Positions 13,401-25,722 of a stretch of DNA of 64,000 bases are shown here, piece by piece. Each line of letters begins with the position of its first letter. Within the stretch, counting starts at the first letter, position 1. The translations under genes and the position numbers were made by a program. This DNA is from Coprinus comatus (Eukaryota; Basidiomycota; Agaricomycetes; Agaricales; Agaricaceae): NCBI GenBank assembly GCA_034638255.1, contig JAWPGT010000047.1, positions 122,093-186,092 of the forward strand, read 5' to 3'. Below the pieces are notes generated by a model, which was given only the letters and a program-made list of their open reading frames with translations, was not told the DNA's origin and searched no databases.

Positions 13401-14874
13401 ACGCAGAAGTTTCAATTTCACTGCTCGGGGGCGTTCCTTATGTCTTCTTCCTGACTGATGACCTTCTTCCCTTTCATTATCCTTTTTTGAGCCCCTCTCT
13501 GGGCTTGTCGAACGCGATATCACGGGAGTTGATGGCCCAGCTGTGTTGACTGTTGAGTGTGGAGGTGTTATTGGAAATTTATCTCTATCATCCACCAATG
13601 CAAAATACGATCCCATTCCATTTGCACGTCCTGCCAACTTCCAACAAAACGCCTGAAATGGACGAAAATCGTTTGGCGCGAACCGTGCATAGATAATATC
13701 GCTACTCAAGAGCCTTGATGAAGCAGCTAATGGAATTAAGGCAGCTTCTGATTCGTCTACAAAGGTAGTGATAGTAGACGCGAGCTCTTTAAATTCGTCC
13801 GATTTGATACTGAGGTTAAGTATCTGTTGATGGAGTTCGAGAGCGGATATAAGCGGGTTTAGAATGAGTTGAAGGCGTGTTGTAAACTGTGCGGAGATTG
13901 TAGAAGGAAATATGATGACAGAGCCTAGGAGTGCGATGGCCGAGTAAAGACATAAGGGAATAACAATTACTTTTCCGATCTTTCCTGGTCATCAGAATCT
14001 TATGGTTACCATTAACAGAGAAATAAATGAACGTACCGTGTAATACGGGAAAGGGAATAGAACAGCGGTTGTAAGTGAGATATCTATACCAGTCAACTAT
14101 GAATTCATAGTTCATGGTTAATATAAATTGAGACTCACCTAGACAGACGCATCCAAAAACGGTGGGGAACATATAAGGACCAGGTCCCTTTACAACTTTG
14201 ATGTACAAGAAAAATGCACTGCCAAAGAAAACAAAAATTGCAGTAATGATTGTAGGCTGCTGTAACATCAGCAACGCACCATAGCCAGAGTATTGAACAC
14301 GTACGACAGGCTCAAGATAGTTTCCTGACACGGCTTGGGCAAGTGTCACTGTTGTATCAACATAGGATCTCGTCATATGTGCAAAAAAGATGCCTAGTGA
14401 TGACCATCTAATATAATCAACGATTAGAAACTGTCAATAAGATGATTAGTGAGTTACTGACGCCCATGCAACCACAACAAATAACATGACAAGAATTTCT
14501 CTCTCAAGCACTACCAGGAAGGGCTCACATGGAGGAGACAGGAACGCGGCTGCTATGGCATTAGCCTGTAGACACCCAAAGAGCACGAACTAAATGCCAA
14601 ACCAATAAGGATCAAGAAACTGGCCTACATGTCACGATTAGAACGGCTGGAAGGTACACAGATCGTAACGACACACCTGGCCCATCATAAGCTCAACCTT
14701 TGGTATAATAAACAGGAGAGCAGATATCCACGCGACGACAGCACATCTAATAACCAGCTTGAGTTGGGACCAATTCCAGTTGTTGGGTATCCATTGGAGA
14801 TTTTTGGACAGTAGGGCTGACGTCCACCAGCGTTTATGAGTGACAACCTCTTTGTTGGTCGTAAGAATTGCCAT
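10413..14874 (-). CDS. BRE4-like / aromatic acid exporter-like membrane protein, copy A
   Basis: A multi-exon minus-strand gene of roughly 1000 or more residues. The first exon (14677-14874) begins MAILTTNKEV and contains WNWSQLKLVIRCAVVAWISALLFIIPKVE, a first membrane segment. Following exons (14462-14589, right end of next 14407) encode more membrane helices, then a cytosolic loop with a His-rich stretch around 13160-13220 and an Arg/Ser-rich region. A second membrane block (about 11400-12300) contains MGQLTLARFRGDTTFGLTARIL and ARLYWPGPLMTNLVFFV. The C-terminal soluble part ends at 10413 (NRLDRLMIAVKDIVGEQYHIRG). This fits the fungal ArAE_2_N plus DUF2421 architecture (yeast Bre4, linked to brefeldin A sensitivity and vacuole shape). 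Substrate unknown. It is the tandem partner of copy B, with about 2.1 kb and an F-box relic between them. Confidence 0.8.
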
Positions 14875-15982
14875 GAGAGGCTGTTATGCACGTTCAATGC
14901 CCACTTCATTTTATCATTCGTTCAAATGTTATGTTGAATCCAGGTCGAAATGCGCCGGCTCACCGCCGCCGGCTATTTGACAGGGACACTCTCACGCTCC
15001 AGCTTCTTCTACCCTTGGCGCTTACTGTTGTACGCCGAATTGGTGCCGCTGAAAAGTGACTCCTCAAAGGTTCCAACACCAGTGACCGAGTGCTCACACA
15101 GACTGAAAATCTTGACTTAGTGACTATTTGAATCTTGTGACTCGTATGTGGCAAATGGATAAGATAAGCAAACCAGCTCTCAAATTTTCTAGCAGATTTC
15201 TAGGTTTGGAATCAATAATTCCCATGACGTTGGGTTGAGGGTTCGGGGACTTACTAATGCTCCGGTTCGGTTGGCCTTACTTATGTATAAAAACTCATTT
15301 TCCATAAACCCATACAAAAATATAACATAAAATACATCAAAAATTAGCCTGGGATAAGCTCCGGTAGCCCCTGGTCCAGCACTAATTCAGTTAGTTGAGT
15401 AAGGTTCTTCATTGATGGTTGAGACAAGGTTGAGATAAAGGGTGTACAGCCTGCTATTTATATGTAAAGATAGAACAAAACGTGGAGTGCGGGTTCCGTT
15501 TCCGTTCCACCTACATAAAAATATCTGTCTTTTTTTTGGGGGTGCAGGGACTTAGTCATATCATTATGTCACAGACTTGAAGCATTGTCTCCAACATGAG
15601 AGTCCGGACCGGTACTTCGGAATTAAACAATAAGTAGTTACTTACTTATGAGTTGAAGCGTTGATCAAGGAAGATGTTTACATGGGCAGATGATTTCTAG
15701 GCTACTAGGATGTCTGTGTTGTATGAGCCCGCCGGGAGGAGAGGGAGTTACGGTATAAGTTTAAAGATCAGTAAAATTTCGCAAGTTTTTTTTAACCACA
15801 TACGTCAGGTTAAAAGCTTAGCTCGAACTTCTACGAGAGTAGTAGAGGGCAGATCTGGGACCTTAATAACCCTACCTAGATTTCCTTCTAAAAGGATGTT
15901 TCAAAGAAAGTTTGCCCCCTTAGTGTTATACTTTTTCAGTACACCCACCCATGACATTGCTACAGGAACCGCACCACATGGA
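14875..15982. other. Intergenic, 5' side of BRE4-like copy A
   Basis: No gene supported. Short open frames at 14960-15154 (-) and 15710-15991 (+) have no family features. The stretch ends where the second F-box pseudogene starts. Confidence 0.5.
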
Positions 15983-16860
15983 CATCAATAATATTTTCAT
16001 TGCCTGGACGATATGGCCATAGAATTATGGGCAGACATCTTGATTCTTCCTACAGGTTTCCAACAATATCCTCAGACCACACTGGAGGCAGATCTTCCTA
16101 TGTATTCCATTTCTATGGAACCGCACACCTCCATTGTATATTGATTCAGAAATGCCAACATCAGAATGGATGAAGGCATACGTCAAAGAACTTCTCACAC
16201 CAGATCCAGCAAACGCCCCATTATTTTTTCATATTGCAATCACGTAGGTGGAACCTGATGAAATTGTCTCTTTATTTCTGCGGCACTCGAAGTAGTGGCG
16301 GAGAGCCACCCTAGAAGGGTTCGCATGTGAACGCATTGGCAGTACACAACTACCAAAATCCAATTCCCCCGCCTTCTTGACGTCGTGCTCATATTCAAGT
16401 TTCACGAACTACCACCGAGTTGCATTACATTCCTTTCATGTCCCTGAATTACAGCATGTGAGGCTAGGTAGCAACGGATATCACTGGACGTTTGATATCG
16501 ATCCGATGAAGGGGATGCTGTGGCCTCAAATTGAGTATTATGAGGAAAGCGGTGCCTCGTTACAAAAATTACTCCACATTCTCCAACTTTCTCCGAGTCT
16601 TCGTAGAGTGACACTCAGTTATCCTCCCCCTTGTTCACCAAAACAACCTTTAAAAATTACACACTCCGGACTTCAACATTTACTTCTCTGGGACTGATAA
16701 GATAGTGAACAACTCATTTTATTATTCAAAGCTGTATCACTACTAGTCTAGAGGAATTCATAATTTCGGGTGGGATGCTCAGTCATTTGGGTGCCGCATT
16801 TCTCCAAACGCTCGCCTCATTCATTCACCGTTCAAAATGTTCGTTATTTGATCGGTTGCC
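15983..16860 (+). pseudogene. F-box/LRR pseudogene between the BRE4-like tandem copies
   Basis: Starts with an F-box-like piece (AIELWADILILP, then codons for a shifted frame) and continues to PLKITHSGLQHLLLWD. It includes WPQIEYYEESG followed by LLHILQLSPSLRRVTL, which aligns with IPWSQIESYEQLSG and VLQVSPHLRTLTF of the intact F-box gene at 24022. Frameshifts and a stop at 16695-16697 break it, but matching sequence resumes (GAAFLQTLASFIHRSKC, about 16788-16840). It lacks the large deletion of the copy at 4290-5062 and is in the opposite orientation. Probably a dead family member. Confidence 0.7.
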
Positions 16861-16967
16861 AAAGAAAGGCAAAGCTAAGTTTAGACACTGAGGGTAATTT
16901 CCGCAGATTCAAAGTGGACTGAGAAGAAGTCTGAGTGGATTGATGATGTATTTGAAAATCAGTTGAT

Positions 16968-19900
16968 CTAAGCATCCTTCGAAGGTCTTCTAAAATCTCC
17001 TGTACTAATTCTAGGTCCTAGCTCTACTCCCATATTATTCATGATAATACCATGTATGTGATACTGTTCTCCCACAATATCTTTCGCTGCAATCATCAAC
17101 CTATCCAATCGGTTCACAATACTAAATGCCCTTGACACTCCAACGCAAAACATCCTATTTTTAAGGCGTACGTTAGATATAATAAGTAAGAACAGTAATG
17201 GAAGAAGCTTGAAAGGGAGAAAGAAAATGGGAAAAAGGTTGGAAGACGTACATGTATTGTTCATTTTGTAAAGTATCAAGAGTAAGATCGCGAGGTAATC
17301 CATAATCTTCTTCTGACTCTTTATGAATAACATCAAGTCCATGATGTCTAGCCATAAACCTATTCATAAGTGGTGTTGGTGTAATCTGAGGGATAGGATT
17401 TCCTGTTCTTAACGAAGAGGATATCATGGCTACAAATACAAATCATCATAGATATTAGTGTTAGGCTATAGTTACAGTAGATGGAAAATATGCTTACTGA
17501 TAACTGCTAAAGTATTTCCTTGAAAATCAGGATCATTGAATCGTGTTCTTTTGAGAAACGCTCGTGTCCATGAAGGTTCCATATGTTCAATAACGGACAT
17601 CAAATGAGATAACGAGTAAGCAATTTCTCTAATACTCCCAGTCAACTGATTATAGTGATACATGAACACGAAGCACTTACAATTGAAGTTCCATAATTTT
17701 ATGATATCGTTTTGCAGGCCACCGTCCTCTTAGCGAAAACTAGAATATTCACATTAGATATCATACATAATCAATGTTAAAGAAATCGCGTACCTCGTAT
17801 ATAACATTAGTCCTTAACACAACTGACCTCTTGAGTTTACTCCTAATCGCAATCAAACTCGTAATAATCTCCTGTACTTCATTTTCGTTTCTTGTATCTG
17901 CATAAGACAGAATAGAACAGTAAATAGCTCCTAATTCTGTGCAAGTTGTTGATAATAATCGTCTTTGATATCGGCGAATTGTAGTTGAGGGAGGGAGGAA
18001 TGATATAATGCTATATAAAATTAAAATAAATAAATAAACATGATAATGACGTCAGAGTGTTTTTTGTATGAAGAAATAGTCCACATACAAGGCGGCTGCT
18101 ACACCAATGGTGACAAGTACAAATCGTTTCCAAGCCACTGAAAATCCAAATCCGGGAGATCCTGGTGTTGGAATGTTAAGATTTTGATAAGAATATCCAA
18201 CAACCTACACGGTTTCGTTCATGAAAATGTCTTTTGCAGTAAATAATAACTTACTAGGATCGAAGTCACAAAAAAGACAAGGTTCGTCATGGGAGGACCA
18301 GGCCAATATAGTCTCGCAAAGTAGAAGAATGGGAAACAGAATCCACATACAGCTGCTAAGCCATATGGATTTCCTCTTCCCGATCCGCACGAAATGTACC
18401 TAAATATGTCTTAGTTACGAAATGAAAAGAACCTAAAGATGAACCATTCAACATACCACATTACCGTACCTACAACACCACCTCCAAAAGTAGCTGCTAT
18501 ACGAGCTGTCAAACCAAAGGTAGTATCACCTCTGAATCGAGCAATGGTGAGTTGTCCCATGATTCTATCAAAATGGGGTAAATTGGATTATGAATGAAAG
18601 GCCCAGTCATCGACTTACATAGCCCAAACGAAACGATTCGCTACAGAGATGTTCAGCAACTTATCATAATGAATTAGATCCAATAAACTTACAATACGCA
18701 AACCGAGCCGAACTTTTGAGGAAAAAGGGCAAACACATGATTACAGTGAATAGCCCTGCCTTGATCGCGAACAACGCATTGCCATGCACTAAGGAAGTAC
18801 ACGCATAATAGAGAACACTCATAAACGATTCAAATATATTTCTCGGGGGTAGCGCGTCCGGATCTCGTCGTAGTGGGATACCTAAATCGTTGATTGTGTT
18901 GGGTTCAACTCCTTGAATTACGTCTGGATCGTCATCTTCATCATTATCGACATCTTCAGAGATATTCCATCTATTCCAACGTAGCAGATTCTTCACAGGT
19001 GTCCATAAACGTAATCGATCACGTTGTACTTCGAGTTTGATGATTTCGTCTAGCTGTGACTTAGGAATCAATATGTGGTAGGGAAAAAAAGTAGTCTGCA
19101 TGAAGTACTTACCATACCAAGAACAAGCTCTGAAAATTGAATGAAATGATACTGGTATACATAGCAATGGAACAAATATCGATGGGGAGGTAATACAAAA
19201 TTGTGGTCGTTTTCTGAATGTTCAAATGCGGGTCGGTACGGGTCTAAAACTTTCATCCTATAGCAAATAAATTTCTATGAAATTTACATTTATTGAGATA
19301 GCTCACCTTTTCTCGTTCTTAAACTCCTCTAGTGATTGGAATACATGATGCCTCAACTTCCGGATTGCATCCAGTTTATTTTGTCTCTGTTCGTTCTTCT
19401 CGCTAACGGAGACCCAGAAGTCGATTCTTGAACACCTTACAGTGCCCAACCAATCCCTGACACCCACCAAACCTTCTCTTGTCGCGTGTAGTAATGGAGT
19501 ACAACTAACCAACCATATATGAAAGTTTAGTAGAGACATCGTCTAGGGGTAACTTGATGCGTACCATTCTTGTAGCAAATCAAACATTCTTTGTGTATGA
19601 ATATGTGAAAGAGGATCATATAACTTTGTTGCTTCCAGATCCATGTAACGTTGCGATTCGAAAACACCAACAGCATGTTCTTTCTTCCGTCTTCCCATTG
19701 ATAATTGTAGCAATGAATTATACAATAATTTATGATGATGGTGATGATGGTGATGGTGAAAATGGGAATGTGGCTGATGTAAAGAGACGTTAGATCTCGT
19801 CCTCGAATTTGATCTTGACGTCCTTGATTTTTGCCCCGAAGATTGCGAATGTCTGCGGTGGCGTGGTGATATAGGAGAGTTTGGCTGCACGGTACTATCT

Positions 19901-21438
19901 GAGTCTTCAATGCTTCTTGTATTCAATAAGGTAGTCGGAGGTTCTCCTGTATCAGAGGAAATAGTAAGGTTGGGATTTAATCTCACTCGTAGACGTTCTT
20001 TATCTCTCGGTTTTCTCTCTATTTCCTCTTCTCTTTTCACTATCTCTGCCTCTATCTCTATCAGGACTCGTCGAACGAGAACGCACGGGAGTTGAGAGCA
20101 CGGGAGTTGAGGTAGGAGTATTTGCCAATGAATGTGCGGGTGTAACTGGAAATTTATCAAGATTCGGGTTTACCAATGTAAAATATGACCCCATCCCAGT
20201 TGCCTGAACCGCCAGCCTCCTGCAGAAGATGTGGAACGTGCGAAAGTCGCTTGGTGCGAATCTTGCATAAATGATGTCACTATTCAACAGTCTTGACGAA
20301 GCAGCTAATGGGATTAATCCAGCCTCCGACTGTTTCACAGCAGAGACAATAGAGGCAACAAGTGGTTGGAATTCATCAGACTCGATACTGATGTCAAGAA
20401 GTTGTTCATGAAGATCGAGTGCAGATATGATTGGGTTTAAGATGAGTTGAAGTCGTGTTGTAAATTGTGCAGAGATCGTCGAAGGAAAGATCAGGACAGA
20501 GCCAACCAGAGAGATGGCAGTGTGAAAACACAACGGAACGACAATTGCTCGTCCAATCTTACGTGCTTATAAGGCCCCTCGCATACAAGAATTATGATAT
20601 TTTACGCACCATATAAAACGGGAAAGGAAACAGAACAGCGGTAGTGAGTGAGATGTCTAGTATAACAGAGTTAGAGCCACGATGTAGAGGATGAGATAGA
20701 TGATTTTACCTAGACAGATGCATCCAAAAACACAGGGAAATATGTAAGGGCCAGGTCCTTTCGCAGCTTTGATGTATAAGAAGAATGCACTTCCGAAGAA
20801 AGCAAAAACTGCGATGATAACTGTGGGCTGCAAGGAAGTCAGTAAATGCAATCATGAAGAGGGTGATACGCACTGCAGGTTCAAGGTAATCTCCTGAGAC
20901 TGCTTGGGTGAGTGTTACTGTTAGGTCCACATGCGTCCTAGCCAAATGCGCAAGAAAGATGCCTAACAATGACCAACTACGAGAATGGTTCAAACAAGAC
21001 AGTTGTCGCGTCAATGGGACGACTTACGCCCATCAAGCGTAACAAATAGTAGGATTAGAAATTCTCTCTCCAAAACTGCGAGGAACGGCTCGTTGGGAGG
21101 CGACAGGAAGGCAGCTGATATGACGTCAGATTCGACTGCCAGTGAATAGGTGTCAACGAACCAATTAGAATTAAGAAACTAGCCTAATAGCTGATTAGAG
21201 CACGAGAATCAACGCCAATCATACTCAAACGCACCTGACCCATCATAACCTCGACCTTGGGTATAATAAACAATAGGGCCGATATCCATGCCACAACCGC
21301 ACATCGAATGACTGGCTTGATCTTGGACCAATTCCAGTTGGTAGGTATCCATTGTAGACTCTGTGGTAGAGTAAACCGTGCTGAGGAGGATGTTGAGGAG
21401 GAAGAGTCGGATTTACGCGTAAGAAATGGAAATGGCAT
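16968..21438 (-). CDS. BRE4-like / aromatic acid exporter-like membrane protein, copy B
   Basis: A tandem paralogue of copy A with the same domain order: first exon from 21438 (MPFPFLTRKS, then LQWIPTNWNWSKIKPVIRCA), membrane helices through about 20650, a loop containing SRSTSPDRDRGRDSEKRRG and a nine-His run (about 19730-19755), a second membrane block (about 18080-18720) and a C terminus ending at 16968 (NRLDRLMIAAKDIVGEQYHIHG). Intron positions largely match copy A. One problem: the loop reads in one frame to about 20040 and in a shifted frame from about 20010 leftwards (KPRDKERLRVRLNPN). The overlap is an AGA/GAGA-rich tract with no credible intron, so this copy may be frameshifted. Function as for copy A. 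Confidence 0.72.
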
Positions 21439-21900
21439 GACCTGCTATGTTTGAATTTCGCACAAATGTTTTTTTTCCTCATTTCTTCGACTTTCACGAG
21501 ATCGGCACACAAGAAAGGAGTTTCGCATCAGGTGATCAATCAACTGCCTATTCTGGTACCAATTCAAACACCGATTTTTATCCTTTATACACTCATGTAG
21601 AACCTTGTTTGTAATTCAATCTTATGGGCTGGATGGGTACAAGGTTGAAGGTAGTTTTCCCAACTTCGTCAAATATTCACACGACTGGCCACTGTGAGAC
21701 GACAGACACCGAACAAGACCCGCCGTCTTCTTGACGTGGGTAAAAAATCGGTAATGCCATTGTGTGTTATTTTGGAACCAGACAATGTTCAACCTCCCAG
21801 ATGAAAGTGTTCGTAAATTCTTCCGATATTCACCCGTCACGGGCGCACCTGGGATGTATATAACAAGTGAAGTATATTCCAAATACACTCAACTTCCACC
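21439..21900. other. Divergent promoter region, BRE4-like copy B and GH5
   Basis: About 460 bases between two divergent starts. The only element I would name is the TATA box of the GH5 gene. Confidence 0.5.
21857..21863 (+). promoter_or_regulatory. TATA box of the GH5 gene
   Basis: TATATAA lies 38 bases before the ATG at 21901, suggesting a short 5' UTR. Confidence 0.5.
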
Positions 21901-23756
21901 ATGCTGAACCTCACAAAATTGTTGGTTGCTGTGACCTTGTGTCTTTCCTCTAGCGCAAAAATTCTTTATGCAGGCGTGAACGAGGCATGCTGACTATTTA
22001 CTTGAGTCCTGACAAAAATGAAGAAACTGATTGTCTCCTTTAACCCCAGTCTGGCGGTGAATTCGGTGTCTTCTCACCAGGGAACGTCGGGTTTGGTCTC
22101 CCAGGACGATTCAACGTCGATTACGCATTCATCAACAAGGTAATAGAAAGTATAACACCCCCGAATATGTTTTGGTGAACCTGATACTATCCAGACAACG
22201 GTCGATATATTCGTGGACAAAGAAAAAATCAACCTGTTCCGTGTAACTTTTTTGATGGAACGTCTCTGCCCTTTATCCTTCGGACTCGGGAAAAGGTTCA
22301 ACGAAACAGTATGTCCTAATCTTATTGACAACCCTCAACACATTTCTGCCGTCTAATGATACATAATTGCTGTAGTATTTCTCCGAATTTGCCAACGCAG
22401 TAAATTATATTACTATCAAGAAAGGTGCATATGCCATTTTAGACCCACATAACTACATGCGATACAAGTAAGTCAATTATTGTCGCTACACTTTATGATC
22501 ACTGAACCAATTATTACAAGTGATCCTTCATCTCAGCCATTCACTGGTAGTGTAAGTCTTCGAGTCGTTAATCAATAATACATTCAAACATTGAAGTTAT
22601 CTTTCACAGATAATTGGTGATACGAGCGATCCAACTGCGGCAACAACTGCTCAATTCAAAGCTTTTTGGAATGAACTTGCACGTAGATTTGTCAACAATC
22701 CCAAAATTATTTTTGGAATTAATAACGAGCCACACACAATGGTATTTAAATTATCTCACTGTTTCCGAAAATCGTTCTAAGCATTTATGTTGATTTGTAA
22801 TTGCTCCTTCAGCCCACGGAACTTGTACTCTTAAATGATCAAGCCGCAATTGATGGAATCCGTGCATCTGGTGCTCGCCAACTTATCATAGCTCCAGGAA
22901 ATGGTTTCACTGGTGGGCATTCTTGGACCCAATCAACTGGACAAGGAATTGCGCCGTCAAGTGATTTCATACATCTCTTAAGGGATCCTATCCGCAATAC
23001 CGCTATTGACATTCATGAGGTGTGTTCTAATCTTATATATGCAATATCTCTTCAAACTAACTCCAACTCCAATTAGTATCTTGGTATGTATCTACTTTTC
23101 CGAAAACCGTTTCTCGAGGTTTGAACCTTGACCACTATATATCCATGAAGATATCGACTTTTCAGGAAGTCATGCAGAATGCGAGCAACCTGCTCCTTCG
23201 AACCTTGAGGCAGTCACGCAGTGGCTTCGGGATAACAAACTCAAGTACGTCTTATTATCATTGATCGAATCTGAGAGTTATTACGGATAACAATAATTTT
23301 ATTCCTTCATCTAGAGCTATGATCACCGAGTTCGGTGGAGGTAATAATGAATTGTGTTTCCAACGCGTATCCGAAATGCTCCAATATATGGCTTCTAATG
23401 ACGTTTATATTGGTTGGGCTATTTGGGCTGCTGGTCCTCGTAAGTGCCTCCAAACTTTCTCTCCGTCTGAAGAATCATTATGCGAGGTATTAATATATAC
23501 GAATTAGTGTGGGGAACAGCATCTCCATGTTGTGTGGTGCTGATACCGGAAGTCTTGAACCTAATCAAGTGAACAATGCTGGCGAACCAAAGTACGTTTT
23601 TTTTTGTTTCATTTTAGGAAATTTCTCATCTTGATATTTTTAAGTGCATTTTCTACGGTTTGGGATCGTGCTGTGAGACCTAATATTCCAACAGGTGGGA
23701 ATTGTTCAGGTCATCATAGTAAGAAATTGTACTTATCATTTCCTTCAACTTGGTAG
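21901..23756 (+). CDS. GH5 subfamily 5-like endoglucanase (possibly frameshifted near the end)
   Basis: Twelve exons are needed: 21901-21984, 22050-22139, 22195-22308, 22376-22467, 22521-22551, 22610-22741, 22813-23019, 23077-23083, 23151-23244, 23315-23439, 23508-, and a last one to about 23756. A signal peptide (MLNLTKLLVAVTLCLSSSA) is followed by the mature start ILYAGVNESGGEFGV. Family residues are present: FRVTFLMERL, DPHNYMRY, the acid/base Glu in GINNEPHTM, DIHEYLD, and the nucleophile Glu in MITEFGGGNN, then GWAIWAAGP. This family cuts internal beta-1,4-glucan bonds in cellulose outside the cell. No CBM1 is seen. The first intron uses a GC donor at 21985. In exon 11 the frame ending ...SPCC does not continue into the following CGADTGSLEPNQ without removing 2 nt, so a lesion near 23528-23537 may truncate the protein at 23570-23572. 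Confidence 0.85.
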
Positions 23757-24021
23757 ATTTGAAAAAACGGGGTATTTCCGGATTGTTTTAAACAGTCTTC
23801 CCCTTTTGTGCAAAGATTTTAAACCGAACCCTCGTATATATAAGACATGTACTACAACTCATGAATTCCATTCAAGTTTATTTTGTAGCGATTCGCGAAT
23901 CGTTGCGGTTGAGCTCGCTGAGTCAGCGATTCACTACATGATCTGATTGGAGCAGAGAGGGCCCTTCCTGATTAACTATTCCTTCCCACTTGTTACCGCG
24001 GAATCGACTGCGAGTCCACGT

Positions 24022-25722
24022 ATGCCCCAGAAACAATTCCGCTGGGTGTATGACTTTCCGGAGGAGTTATGGATCGATATCTTCAGTTATATCACAACAA
24101 CGATACCACTCTGGTGGCTTGGGCAGATCTGCCACCATTTGAGGCAGATTGCTCTGTATAACCCCTTATTATGGAACAAGCTACCTCCTTTATACATCGA
24201 ACCGCACAACAATGGATCAATTAAAGAGTACCTCTCCGAGCTACTTTCTCGTTCGACGGATGCTCCCCTTTTTCTTCATATTACCATGGATTTCGAGGTA
24301 GAGGAAGAGCCCAATGAAATCCTCGCCCTGCTTTTACATCACTCCAAACGATGGAAGCAAGCGACCCTTCGCCAATTCACTGCTGAACACATTCAGGCTC
24401 AATCCGTTATCGCAGATATCCAATTCCTTCAGCTTCTCAGCATCGACTTTCAAGTTGAAACTTCTCCTATCATATTCCTCCGCCATGCTCCAGAACTCCG
24501 ACGCATCCGCGTCTGGTATTCAGATAAATCCCCTGCTGTTCTTGACATCCCATGGTCTCAGATAGAATCCTACGAGCAATTGAGTGGATTACGGGAAACT
24601 TTCCAAAACGTCCTACAGGTTTCACCCCATCTTCGTACTTTAACATTTAGGGAAAGAAGCCTGCTAACCAACCCTTCAGAACTCCCTCTTCATATGTGCA
24701 TCCATTCCAGACTTCGCCAGTTAACTATTGGGTGTGCTCATGATAGCCAAACATTAACATCATTTTTCCAAACATTGACATTACCAGCTTTGGAGGAACT
24801 GACTATATATATATCAGGTCTCTTGGCATATTCTACCAATGTACAATTCCTACAAACCCTCATCTTGTTCGTCCACCGTTCCAAGTGTTTGTTGGTGAAA
24901 CTAGGACTACTGCTCACACACATACCCGTTGTCCAAACTGTCCAACTACTCCAGGAAACTCCTCATGTGAGGGAACTGAATATCAGGACTTGCGACACAC
25001 AATATTCATCCACTCTGTGTTCCAAACTGATACATGTAACGGAGAAGGCGACATTGGTACCCCAGTTATCTTTTATGAATCTGGAACTCGTAGACAGGAG
25101 TAATGCCCACGAGAATCCGTTTGATATAACTAGGATGGCTCAGATGGTTTTCTCACGAACTAATGTAGCCGTCGGTGCAGGATCTACGGTTATGGTCCAA
25201 CCTTTAACCTCAGTGCATATCTCTGGTTTGTTCCGAAATTACGCTTTTCAATTCCGGTGTCAACTGGAGGGCGTTGATCCTGTGGTTAGCAAATCAATGG
25301 TGAGATTGATGTTTTTCATGTATCACATACTGATATTCCTGATTGGTGCAGTCAATGGGAGATATCATTCAACCTGCTCGAATGCGCCAACGTGTTGATA
25401 CAAAGCCCGCTGTAAGGGAGCTAGTGAGAAATCTTGTTAACTCGGAAGCGATGCGAAAGCAATACAGCGTACGTTAACTCTGAACACAAAACGATTTCTT
25501 ACAGTACTACTTGTTTGACACATGATCTAGTTCCAGCATATGTTTTGTATTCTCGACCTCATTCATCTTGCTTTTATGGGAAACAAGGAAAAGGCCTATA
25601 TGTTGAAACAGTTAGAAGAGCACAAACTCATTTCACAATTGGACGATAAACTGCACTTGCGTAGATGGATACTTGTGGGATCAGAATTGATATATATACC
25701 ACCCAACCACAGTGCGTTGTAA
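24022..25722 (+). CDS. F-box protein with LRR-like region, gene A
   Basis: Three exons (24022-25299, 25352-25468, 25531-25722) give 528 residues. The F-box is near the start (YDFPEELWIDIFSYI, then LGQICHHLRQIALYNPLLW). The middle is LRR-like with alternating LxxL segments. The C terminus ends in LHLRRWILVGSELIYIPPNH, a motif also found at the end of gene B. F-box proteins bind Skp1 and bring substrates to SCF ubiquitin ligases; the substrate is unknown. An upstream in-frame codon at 23947 would add 25 residues, but the region before 24022 is less F-box-like and follows the GH5 3' end closely, so I prefer 24022. It is the intact relative of the two pseudogenes at 4290 and 15983. Confidence 0.85.
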
